From contig JALMQS010000265.1 of NCBI GenBank assembly GCA_024734495.1, positions 62,001 through 126,000 on the forward strand: DNA of 64,000 nt, in the 5' to 3' direction. Position 1 is the first letter of the stretch. Each line of letters opens with the position of its first letter. Position numbers and translations under genes: made by a program. This DNA comes from Forficula auricularia (lineage: Eukaryota; Arthropoda; Insecta; Dermaptera; Forficulidae). Below are positions 48,490-60,259 of the stretch, in pieces. The notes under the pieces are model-generated. The model was given only the letters and a program-made list of their open reading frames with translations, did no database searches and was not told the origin of the DNA.

Positions 48490-49480
48490 TTTATAGTAAG
48501 GGAGACTGGGACTGGTTGTCACATTTTATGGTTTTTAATTTTTGAAGAGGTTAACAGTTTCCCTTTCCATCATTAGTGTATCTCGTAATATGTTTTTTGG
48601 TTATATTTTCCTCACAAATTTGAGGCCATAGGAGCATTTGGCTTTTCAGAAAAAAATTTCTGCCAGAGTAAATTTTTGTGACAACCTGCCTCGACTCTAG
48701 GTTGTTTGTGTCAGGTATTGTGGTTGGTTGTCATGGGTTATTCAGATGAGATAAAAAAAGAAAAAAATGGGTATTAAGAATAGAAAAATCAAACAATGAT
48801 ATTGATAAACCACTAATACATATTTAGGACCAATTTAGACACTAAAATGGTAGTCTAAGTAAATAATTTGAAAAAATTCCTAAATTTGCCTAGTCACTTT
48901 TGAGCGCACTATCACAATTTTGACATATATAAAAGTTATTAGGTCCAAGGGTACATAATTCATAAGCCTACTTCTGCCTTTTAAACACTGGGTCCATTTT
49001 TCCTTAGGTTTACATGTGACAACCATTCCCGAAATTGTTGAGACAACCAACCCTGAACAGACATTTCAGACAAAAACCGGGCTTTTAAAAACAGACATGG
49101 AAGCTAATTGATGTTGATACAGAATAACATTGTGCAACTGTTATAAAATAATAGAAAATAGTTGAAATATAGAGTTCTTTGAATACAGAGTGAAGAATGA
49201 GAGTTAATTATATCAATAAAAAAAAAAATTACAGCTGCAAAAACACAAAAACACCAATAGAATCCAGAACTGTTGCCAGAACTAGAATATGCGTATACAC
49301 CCTACTCAGAATATAATGGGCATACTGTGGTTTGAGTTTAAACCATTAAGAATCAACAGCGATCGAGAACTGAGACTTGTGACAACCAACCCGTATGTCA
49401 ACCGGGCCGAGTATCCCCGGGGAAAACATCTAGCACTAAATAATATCAATCAACACTTACACAATACAGCTGAGCGATAA
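48490..49480. repeat. Segment with recurring GTGACAACC motif
   Basis: GTGACAACC, its near variants or its complement occur near 48514, 48678, 48725, 49017, 49040 and 49379, in both orientations, including near both ends. Absent from block C. It may be a foldback-type insertion. The 63-codon open frame at 49289 matches nothing I know. Confidence 0.4.
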
Positions 49481-49788
49481 TCAGATTGACTGGGATAAGA
49501 AATAAATAATTCCTCCTCTAATCTAGTAGCGTACGTGTGCAAGGTTTATTAGTTGCTGCGCCAGAAAAAAATACAACAAATGTCTCGAAACATCCATTAT
49601 ATATATACTTATATATATAGGTCACGGTTGATTGATATATTGATCTAACCGCTTTACTCAATTAATTAAAGTTTCAATTCGAAATAAATAAATATTCATA
49701 AACGTTTCAAAAAATATACTTATTTAAATAGGACTAGTTAATTAAACGTTATCTCATTGAGGTTTTCAACTTCATTTGATCATCAATT

Positions 49789-52700
49789 ATGGCGATTTTA
49801 TTAGATATCTACAATTATATAGAACAAAATCATGGTAAGTTCTAGAAATTATAATTTTACTTTCATTTATAGAGAAGTCAAAATATTTTAATATTCCGGT
49901 ATTATATTATAAATTTAACTTTTATTTTTTAAATTGTTTTTATAATTTTTACGGTTTCCGTATAAAAAGTAAAACGGAACGCAATTAGTGTCACTATAAT
50001 TCTGTCCGAATGTTCGTATGCAAGAGGATTGTTGCTTGGAAATCAAATTAGATACAAACTTGAAATTTACAAATTATATTTATTTGTTTTACCTAAAATC
50101 AAAAATTGTATTAATATTTTAATCTATTTTGGAGAGTGTCGAAATTATGTGAGAGTCAAAAATCAAATATATTTTTTATCATAAGCTATAAAGTACGCCT
50201 GTGAAGATTTGTTTAAGAAAAATTATGTGTAATTAAAAAAAAATAGATATTGCACTTGTCAGTATTTAGAAATGGCTTAATCAAAAGGAAAAAAACACAA
50301 ATTGCCCCATTCTCTCCTTATCAACGATAAATAAGAACGAATTTGACATGTCATGTTTGTATTTTGAAAAATATTATTATGTTTCTGCTCCATTCTGGAG
50401 TCTATGTATGGAGTAGCAATTCAGAAAGTAATGTAGGTACATATACAATAATATGGACCCTCGTGATGCGACTCCATATCACCCTTGGTCGTCTTTTTTT
50501 ACCATATAAATTTTAGTTTCATTATGTAATTAAATAATTTTTTCTATTTTGCAGATGAAAGAATTTCAAATTGGCATTTAATTAACTACGTCCCATGTAC
50601 TGTTATCACAGTATCGTACCTGTATTTCGTTTTGAAGTGTGGTCCAGCATTTATGAAAAATCGCCCACCATTTCAATTGAAAAACATATTATATGTATAT
50701 AATGTGATTCAAGTAATAGGCTGCTGCATCTATAGTTACGCGGTGAGTGGATGATTGTTTTTTGAATAAGATTGTTAGAAGTGATGAAATCGCAACACCT
50801 ATTAGTATGTCATTGATAAAAAAAGTTGGCATTAGAATAGAGTCGAAACATGATGGCGGTGAATGCGTGAATCCAGTCTTAGAAATTGTTGCTCTATGTA
50901 CCCTATGATTATTTATTTTCAATTTAAATTATATGTTGTGTGATCTTGATTGTTGTTCGTTTGTTTGTTTTTAGATATGGTCGAATTTTGATGTTAACCT
51001 GTTCAATTTATCCTGTTCGAATTGCCATGGTTTACATGGTTTACATGGTTTACTGGTAATATACCTAATTAAATATATTTTTTTTATTAAAACCTAGTTT
51101 TCTTTTTGATAAAAGACAATCTATATAATTATTTAATACATTATTACAATTTTGAAGAAAAAGCATTTCTATCATTTATTTGATAAAAAATAAAGGAAAT
51201 ACTGTGCACAATACTGTGAAACAAGTGAGCAAGAATCCTTAGCTCATAGTAAATGAATATTACATATAATATTTATTTACTCTTATCTTTATGTGCACAA
51301 CTTGTTCAAGATCTAACTAAGCCAGAAATAGAAGGAAAATTTTCACGATAAATATTTATCGAGCTGAATGATTGTTTTCATGAAAACAAATATATATCTA
51401 TAATATATATATTTATTTATTTATTTATTTATTTATTATTTTCAAAGGCTAAATGTCTAATACATTAATATAATACAATAATTATGAAATATAACAAAAT
51501 TAATAATAATAGACAAAATAATATCATTAAATTAATATAAAAATAATAGAGTATAATGTTAAATAACAATATAGAAATATAAAAATAATATAAGATAATA
51601 GTAACATAATTAAATATAATAATTGAATAGTTACTTGTAGACTAGGGTCAACATTTTGAACAAGACTGCGACTCTATTAATGTTCAATGAGAAATCCAAG
51701 GGGTTTTCTAGTTGTTTAGATAAATCGTTATAACATCTACTTAATCTGAATATTGGATTAGCTTCAGAGTGCCGGGTAGAGGGTACTTCTGGATAAAAAG
51801 GTAGTCTATTTCTAAGTACATCATTTGAGTTATGAATTGGAAACAAGTTTTGAAGATCAGGACAATTCACCTTGTTGGACTTAATCTTGTACACAAATAT
51901 AGCATCGGAGGCAATCATGGAAGATGTAACAGAAGCAAGACACAAAGTTTCAGCAGTTTAAGTGTATGACCAAGAGGTCGTATCTCGACAAAGGATTGCC
52001 CGAAAGGTATGCTAGATGTCTTAACACTTTGTGCTGAATTCTCTCCAGTCTGTCCATGTTATTCTTTCCGATTAGCGTCCAGACTGTTGATGCATACATT
52101 AGCAAAGATTTTATTAGAGCCAAATATAAGTATTTAATTATATTAGGAATTTTAAATGATTTCGTGTTTCGAAATACAAATCCCCAGCTCCGATTGGCTT
52201 TACCTACGATGTGGGCCAGGTGATCGCTGAATGTAAGTTTCGAGTCAAAAATTACTCCCAAGTCTTTAATAGTGTCGACTTTACCGCAGTTTATGTTAGT
52301 TGAGAGTAAATAATCAAAAGTAATGTGATTAATACATCTTGACAAGGTAATAGTGAAACATTTATCGAAGTTGAGGAACAGCAGGTTCGTGTTACACCAA
52401 TTCATAATTTTATTCAAATCGGATTGCATCTTTAGGCAATCTTCTTTCTTTAAAATTTCCAAAAACAGTTTAATGTCATCTGCAAATAGTAGAATGTCAC
52501 AAAAATCAATTATATGTGACAAGTCGTTAATAAACAATAAAAATAGTAAAGGACCAAAGTGACTTCCCTGTGGAACAACTGATGGAGGTATTATAAACTT
52601 ACGAGATTTGGTTCCTTTTATTTGTACATAAGAATTCCTATTAGATAAATAGTTTTCAAGCCATTTAATCATATTGGATGAAAATTATGATGTTTAATAG

Positions 52701-55700
52701 TAGAAATTTGTGATTAATTAAATCAAAAGCCTTCTTGAAATCTAAGTATATTGCATCTAGTTGATTAGTTCTATCAAAGCTAGAAAAAATTGAGTTTGTG
52801 AATAAAGTTAAGTTGGTGATTGTCGAACGACCAGGAACAAAAGCATGTTGTTTTTCTGAAATAAAATTTAAGCAAAATCTCAACATTCTGTTATATAAGT
52901 CTATCCAATAATTTGGGGATCGGACTTAATTATATAAATATATATAAAACCTTTTAAATATAAAATATTATTTTTTTTATTTTATTTTAAGGAAATCGCT
53001 AGAGTTTCTGATCAGCTAAATAAGGAGCCTAATTGTAGATATAGATTTTGTTACATATCAGAAGAAATTGTTTACCCCTCGCAAATTGAATTCGAATGCT
53101 CCTAAAATAGCAATCCTGACTATTGGTTAGCATTCGTAGTCGATACAACCCTTCTGATATGTAATACAAATTATCCACGATTTCCTGGATTTAGAAGATG
53201 ACAAGCTCTTTATAAATATTAAGTCTGTTACTATCGGCAATTTAAGCGAATATATATTTTTTTCTTTCAGGAACTTAAAATTGGATGGTGGGTGTTAGTA
53301 TTCAAAATAATTGATTTATTGGACACTGTAAGTATTTTTATATCGTAAGCAAATAGTTATTTCGAACAAATAGACGTAACAATTAATTAATTTTTTTAAG
53401 TGAATAATATTAAAATTAAACTTTAACTTTTTTGTGACAGGTATTTTTTATTTTGCGAAAAAAATGAATCAAGTGTCGTTTCTTCACGTTTATCATCATG
53501 TGATAATGCTATGGATCACGTTTTTTGGAGTGAAATACAGTTTAACATGTAAATACAATTTTTCCTATTTTTTAAATAAACTTATAAAATTTCAAACTTT
53601 TAGAGTATTTTCATAAATATATAAGGTCAACTTCAAAATACCAGGAGGATCTTTTAAATTTTCAAATTATTATCCGTTATTTCAAATATTTCTATAAAAA
53701 CATGTTTTGTTTTGAAAAGTATATTGGTTCTCGAAATGAAATAAAATTGTACATAGTTTCAAGGGGCAATTAAAATGAATGATTTTTCCGAAAAGGGTGC
53801 TAATAGAAGGTTTCAAGTTCCTTCCTATACAGTGTACATATATCTTCCAGTTCAAGAATGTCAAAAACTAGTCCAGGCGAGTTTTATTCGAATAAAAATT
53901 ATTGTTCTCGCTGAGGAACTATTAAAGTAGTAATAATACAAACAAGAAATGATGATTCGAGAATCTTCGGACTAATCCATTTCTAAGCAAGTCTCAATAT
54001 ATAAGATTGGAAATAATTAAGAGTGCTATAGACAAGTCATAGCTTGCTTATAGCAATAGTAGAATTAGGAGAAATTTAAGATTTTCTTATAGGACAGGCT
54101 GATTCATCTTGGAAGATGGTCGATTTCTATCTCAGGGACTGTGGAATTGAAGTCACAAGAATGAATTTCTGACTTCTACTCTCACTTGGGGCGAAGATTT
54201 TAAAATATATTTTTAAAAAATCTAATGTTAAATTTGAAAAATAACGAAAATGATGCCTTATTCAAATCATGTCGGTTAGCAAAAAAAAAAATCAAAAAAC
54301 TAATCAAAACAATTTTAAAAATAAAAATAAAATATATATATTTTATTTTTCAATCTTATAAATAATTTAATTTAATTCTATTTTTCAGGCTCAGTAATTT
54401 TTCCACCTATTTTTTTCAATGGAGTTGTTCATGCTATAATGTACAGTTATTATTTGTTGACGAGTATGGGACCGGAATATCAACAAAGTTTGAAACATGT
54501 AAAAAAATTCATGACCATGACACAGATTGTAAGTACTAAACTAATTTGACGAAAATGGATAAGTTTTAAATTTGTTTAAGAATTGTGATTTTTTAAGAAA
54601 ATCACAAGAAGTTTATTGGCATCTATCAGATTCGAAATGAAATAGAATATTTTTAATTATATGTCAGAAGGGTTGATTTTATACCCTCAGATATCAAACT
54701 AATTTCTCCATGTGTAGTTTTCAAGATAACACATGTTCAGGAAGGAGAATTTAAAAAATGAATTTTACCCACATTTTCAGGATATTATTATAGGAAATTA
54801 TTAAGATGATGGATGAATTTTAGTTTTGGCTCGAAGGGTTAGTTAGAAGGATGCTCGCCGGGCTTGGATGGGAGATCTTCAGAGATTAAAATCTCTTTTG
54901 GCGGCGTGGACCCAGAAAATGCTATTTTAAAATAAGAATTTGCCCAAAGGCAGTAGAAATTTGCTTTAATAAATTAATGGCACAAAGTCCGCATTTATTG
55001 TCTTTTCGTTACAATTTCTTGGCAAACTTTAAACACAACGTGTATAAGATTACTTCTTCGCTTCAGAGAGCCATGACATAGAGACAAGCTGTCTTCTCTA
55101 TTAAATCGTTCCCAGGCAATCACCTCGGAGAGTTGACCCCTTCGATGAGGTTCAGCAATTGATTTTGCGTCGAGAGGCTTGCTGCCTTTATAAGCCTGGC
55201 GGCTCTAATTAGCAATTATCTGATTGGTTAATTGGTCGCAGCTTATGGGTGACGTATGCGTAAATAATCGCGCCTCGCGGCCCGTGATTATAAGAAGGGC
55301 GTGTCTCCGCTGTTCACCTGTCAGTCGATCGGAAGATCCTGACCGGTAAACATCAAGCGCCTTTCTCAAGGTGAAATTGAATCTTTATTTTTAAAAAGAA
55401 TTGTATATTGAAAGGAGTAGAGAATAAAATCCCACATTATTGTCATTAAAAGTTTAAAATAAAGAAAAAAATGGCAATTTTTCCCTTCTGGCTTCGCTTG
55501 AGAAAATAAAAATAAACGAAATAAAGGAAGGGATTGTAAATTAGTAGTGTCGCGATGATTTCAAATAAATTAAATTGTGAAAGTCGTGTGGTGAACACAC
55601 CAGTTAATATAATTACTGATTAATTGAGTAAAGTCTGGGTTTCCTGGATCGGGTTCACTATTGAACAAATTTTTCACTCTGTAAGCCAGTGAGGCGGACT

Positions 55701-56374
55701 TAGCTTGCAAGGCTGGCGGGCCTACTATTACTAGGGACGTCTGGCTTCCATTTACTCGAAAAAAGGTCTGAAACGTACAGAATAGTATATTGTAAGGCAA
55801 GAACGTAGAGTGAGCAATACCCGACAAGCGAGAGTTGAGGTATGAGCTGAGAGTTAATGGTCCATTCACCTGAGTGCAAGTGGGAATTCCCACGAGTACT
55901 CAGGTGAATGCACCTCTCAGCTCATGCCGCAACTCTCGCTTGTCAGATATTTCTCGGCTTATATTCTTGCCTTACAATATACTATTCTGTACGTTTTACA
56001 CCTATTTTGAAAATTGTAGTATGTCATCAATCGGAGGTGTTGTGGAATATTTTATTATGTCAGAAGGGTAGCTAGCAAGATGCCCGCCAAAGGAGGGCTT
56101 CGCAGTTGGTATTCCAATAATTAATTAATAGTTTAACATTATATTTTTCTAATCTGTTTTATTCTTTTATTTTCAGATACAATTAATGGTCATTATTCTT
56201 CAATTGATTAAAATTTATAATCCCTATTGTAATGAATCACAAAGTTTAAAAAACTACGGCTATTTCTTTATATTTAATGTTTTTGTATTCTTAATTCTAT
56301 TTTATGATTTTTATATGAAATCTTATAAGAAACCAAGTGCAAAACAACAATCAGAATATTTGAAAATGAAATAA
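49789..56374 (+). CDS. ELO fatty acid elongase copy B, all exons, one frameshift
   Basis: This encodes an ER membrane condensing enzyme that adds malonyl-derived two-carbon units to fatty acyl-CoA. Exons: 49789-49834, 50555-50742, 50975-51055, 53271-53327, 53441-53548, 54389-54528, 56177-56374, all with GT/AG and compatible phases. The product would be about 272 residues, normal for the family. Motifs: KNRPPFQLKNILYVYN (exon 2), KIIDLLDT (an E-to-D variant of KxxExxDT), HVYHH (about 140-144), NGVVHAIMYSYY (about 171-182), and a basic C-terminus ending KMK, suited to ER retention. The coding exons 4 and 5 listed here meet at DT|VFFILRKK, but an A7 run at 53458-53464 is one base short, giving TGA before HVYHH. 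AATAAA follows at about 56391. A LINE and other insertions sit in its introns. A conserved open stretch at 52992 could be an extra exon, but no in-phase good donor supports it. Confidence 0.9.
51405..52930 (-). pseudogene. CR1/Jockey-like LINE inserted in ELO B intron 3
   Basis: Minus-strand frames: 52665-52886 (EKQHAFVPGRSTITNLTLF, LDFKKAFDLINHKFLL), 51950-52672 (PPSVVPQGSHFGPLLFLLFI, catalytic LLFADDIKLF, LGVIFDSKLTFSDHL) and 51631-51945 (C-terminus). Frameshifts separate them. The 3' end is an (AAAT)n-like tail, seen as (TTAT)n at 51413-51437. Copy C lacks it: the flanks AACAAATATATAT and TATATAAAACCTTTT meet directly at about 63570. Confidence 0.88.
54540..54985. other. ELO B intron sequence with a dispersed repeat
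   Basis: The repeat shared with 20119-20455 spans about 54790-54940. The rest is AT-rich. Confidence 0.45.
54986..55460 (+). repeat. GC-richer insertion in ELO B intron, possible solo LTR
   Basis: The block contrasts in base composition with the intron. It has a TATA-like CTTTATAAGCC near 55189 and an AATAAAATCCC near 55424, an arrangement seen in LTRs. I could not fix its termini or a target duplication. Confidence 0.35.
55755..56015. repeat. Near-perfect palindrome, arms about 125 bp
   Basis: The centre is GTGGGAATTCCCAC (55880-55893) with essentially no spacer. The arms include CTCTCGCTTGTC and AATATACTATTCTGTACGTT in mirror copies. Open frames on opposite strands leave the centre with the same peptide (FLPYNILFCTF), the expected result of an inverted duplication. 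Confidence 0.85.
56050..56110 (+). mobile_element. Degenerate Helitron-like 3' end
   Basis: GCTAGCAAGATGCCCGCC, loop, GGAGGGCTTCGCAGTTGG, then T parallels the hairpin-CTAG ends at 1965 and 26452 with substitutions in the terminal motif. Confidence 0.4.
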
Positions 56375-56396
56375 AATTTTCTATATTTAAAAAATA

Positions 56397-57349
56397 AAAA
56401 TTTGTCTTTCATTTCATATCAAATTTTCCTATTGTTTGGTACACGATTCTCCAGAAAAACCTAGTATTTTAAAATATGATATAACAGGGTTGTATTTTAA
56501 TTAAATAGAAATTTTATTTTCGGAAGGTTTTAAAGGTGACGTCATCCAAACAACGTCCATTTTCGTTCATGCACTACTGAGGATTCTTGGCCAAGTTTGG
56601 TATTACTGCAGTGCCCCAATAGTTGCCAGGGTTAGTGTAAAGTCTATACAGTTTCTAAAGTCATGAGTGAAGCCAATGAAGCCAATGAAATAAACTGTAA
56701 AATGTTGTTTGTAATTGTTTAAAAAAATACAGACCAATTTTTATAAAGCTTGTGTAATTCTTAATGAAGAGCTACATCCTATTTACAGGAAAGAAATGCA
56801 TCTAGTTCACAAGGAAGAGTATTAAATTTACTGAAAATAAAATTGCATCATATTTCAAGTAAAATTCCAGCAATCACGTGAGCATTTAACCCCTAACCCA
56901 TAGAACAAGATTTTGGAAACTGCGTTGTTTTGCTTTTGGTGTTGTATTTCTTAGCGAATGGGTTGACCGTTAGAAACAGGGTGCGATTGGTGTCTTGGTA
57001 GTCTCATTCAAGGGGAAGACTTTGGTTTCTTGGGGGAAAGAAAATTGGGGGATTTTGGTCCGTATGATGGTTTTGACGACATTTGGAGCTATAGGGAACA
57101 GGTATAAATAGCTCATATTCTAAAAATAGATCAGGTTTGTGTATATAATCAAGAATAATGCATGTTTTTAATAACTGTTGTAATAATATCTTATCCTTCT
57201 GGACTCCGCAGTGGGTTTTAAGATAAAAATTTATTTTCCTAATTTTAATAAATTTTTATTTGTCATGTACTATTAGTGGGTTTGAAAATTATAATTTAAG
57301 TTTCCTAAATCTGCAACAAGAAATCTTTGCTTCATGTTCAGGTCCAGGC
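56397..57349. other. Downstream flank of ELO B, nothing firm
   Basis: The region from 56890 to 57110 is more GC-balanced but holds no open frame of note. Confidence 0.4.
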
Positions 57350-58190
57350 GATTTTACTGGGTTTTTTTTCATTGGTATTGGCCCTTTTTTGTTATGCATG
57401 TTCCCGGATAACTTCTTTATTTATAAACCGATTTTGATGATTCTGTTGTTATTGGAAAGGGGATACCTTAGGGGTAGTAACATATTAATTTGGCTAAGCT
57501 CTAATAATAGGATTAATGACAAAATAACGGAAATCTCAATTCTTATGTGCAAATAATCGAAATTATAATAAATAAAATCTTTTATAAAAAAAAAACAATC
57601 TTAAAACGTTCATTTAAAACCCGCTAACGTTTCGAGATAATTTCTCTATTTATGAATTGAATTTTATTATCAATTTCTGATTCCTTCGCCCGAATCTTTC
57701 TCTTACGAGATGCATGTAAGGTATTATTATAAGTTACTATTCTTAACATCACTAAAAAGAGAAAAATAAAAATAATTTTTAGAAAAAAAACTGACTTCAA
57801 AAAAATTAAATGAAACAAATAATAATAAGAACTCAAAAATAAAATAAAATGCACTAAAAGTTATAAAATAATTATCTAATTTAGTTACAACTAAACGATG
57901 AAATTGTTAATGAAATCACTTTTTTAAGTCGGTGCCAAACAAACTATATAAACGAGCTTACGCGATGTTGTCTTCATTACTCGCCAAACGTACTAAGATC
58001 CGTCGAGTGCGATTCATAAAATGTATATGTTTGGCACCGACTTCAAAAAGTGATTTCATGTAACAATTTCATCGTTTAGTTGTAACTAAATAAGATAATT
58101 ATTTTATATCTTTTAGTGCATTTTATTTTATTTTTGAGTTCTTATTATTTTATTTGTTGCATTTAATTTTTTGAAGTCGGTTTTTTTATT
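57350..58190. mobile_element. Foldback element Y, copy 2
   Basis: The body (57420-57530, with GGTAGTAACATATTAATTTG) matches 2815-2910. The arms 57781-57940 and 58029-58187 are inverted repeats ending in GAAGTCGGTTTTT. The loop motif CCGTCGAGTGCGATTCAT is on the opposite strand relative to copy 1. Confidence 0.75.
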
Positions 58191-58263
58191 ATGGTAATAC
58201 AATATAATATATGGATTGACACGAGAAATAAACTTTTTTTAACTCAAGAATTTTAAATAGTTT

Positions 58264-59625
58264 ACAATGTATCCTACATTGTAGGCAAAATAAATTTAAA
58301 AAGAAACACAATTCATAAACGGAGTTATTTTTTTGGGATTTAAATTCAAAAAAAAGAAAAGTCTAATTTGATCAATATTAATCCAGAAAACAGAGAAAAA
58401 TATATTATTAATAAAATTTAATTTTTTTATTTAAATTCACAATAAAATGTATATTTTAAGAAATGTTTCGAGAAATAACAATTGGAAGAGATTAAGATCT
58501 ACGGTAGAGTCGGTCAATGAGCGAATAAAGGAGAAAGAGGATAAATCGATTCACCAATCAGGATATCAGATCCGAGCACATGATCTCAAATGCCCGGCAC
58601 GGAGGGAAAGAAGGGAGAAATCTTGTAAAAAAAGAGAGAGAGCTCACATCACTATGATATCATTACTATTCACTGCTATACTATGATAAACATTATAAAA
58701 CATATCATATATACATTACTATACATTACCATTCTGATATATGCTATTACACACTACTTTCTATGATATACATTACTATTCATTATATACTACATATTAT
58801 ACTATTGAATACTATTATCAGTATATATTTACTACTCACTATATATACATTAATATATTATATTATTAGTATATTACACGCGCTATCACGCTCTCTCTAC
58901 CGATAAGTCACCATCCCATTCATTATACCATATGCCGAGGAGATTGCCATTGGTATAATCTACACGTTGTCGACCGCCAGTGGAAGTCGGAGACTCCAGC
59001 AATTCCTCTAATATCTTTAAGAAGAAACTGCAAGTGCTGGTCTGGCGTCATCTTGAAGGCGGATTGGAAGTACAGCTGGACACCTACGTGGCCCCTTCCT
59101 GCTTTGTCTCCATTACCGTAAGACTAGCAAGACCTTTTATCCGCCTCTGATTGGATTCACGACCATTGTACCCATATTTGATTACAATCTCAATACCTGA
59201 GCAAGTCTAATAATCTTGAAACATTTCTAAGTTTATCCATTTCATTTTTATATATATATATATATATTAATTTTCTTCTTGCTCATATAAATAAATTGTC
59301 ATATATTTAATCTCTGGTTCTATCATTCTTTCGAGTACAACCTTAAAGAAAAATTTAATTCCTCTCCTTTAATAGTTAAATCCCCTTACCTACCCTTCCC
59401 AAACTCCCTTCAACCCCTCTAGTATTTCAATTATTATTTTATTTTTTATTTTCTTATTTTTTTAATATTTTTTTATATTTTTTTTTATTTTTGATAATAT
59501 CCATATATATATAAATTTAAAATCAGTAAATTCACAATAGCCAATTTAAGACAAAGAGAGTCACACTGAGTTACACCACCGCGAAGCAGATCCATTATAG
59601 AGTAAAACAAAGTAAGTATTGCTTA
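58264..59625. repeat. 5' part of the ELO C duplication block
   Basis: The counterpart of 45428-47310, without the SINE and MITE found there. It contains ata/tac low-complexity runs (58660-58880) and a (TA)n run near 59249-59267. Confidence 0.75.
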
Positions 59626-60259
59626 CAATATGAAGTCTTAAGATCATTATAAACACTTATTTTCATTGTTGTGACTTTAATAAATATTTATTTAATAATT
59701 AATTATTTAATCATTATTATTTGAAAATTAAGTTGAATAATTGTTAAAATAATTATTAAGATTTTTTTGAGATCTAATTGATTTAATGGGTTTTTTTATT
59801 TGTAGTCGTATAAAAAAATAGTTCTTTAAAAAGTTGTTCTGTTTTTTTTGTAGATTCAGAATATGTAAAGAAACATATAGGTTTCCATTTAAAAAACTAA
59901 ACTTGACCTCGAAATACCCTTGAAAGCTTGAGTAAGGTCGACAAACAATAGCGTAGTATCGTCCCCCCCCCCCCTGATATAAATAAAATTTTATTTGAAA
60001 CTTTTTTCCGTATAATGCACTGTTTTTGAGTTATAAGACTGTCTCAAGATAAAAAACTCACCCAATATATATAGGTCACGGTTGATTCATTTATTGATGT
60101 AACCGCTTTACTCAATTAATTAAAATTTCAATTCGAAATAAATAAATATTCATAAAGGTGATTTTCACTAAATTTTTCAAAAAAAGATACTTATTTAAAT
60201 AGGACTAGTTAATTAAACCCTATCTCATTGAGGATTTAACCTTCATTTGATCATCAATT
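59626..60259 (+). other. Upstream region of ELO C
   Basis: From about 60065 (TATATAGGTCACGGTTGATT) it aligns with 49612-49788 upstream of ELO B. The part before that is AT-rich and unassigned. A C10 run is at about 59965. Confidence 0.5.
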
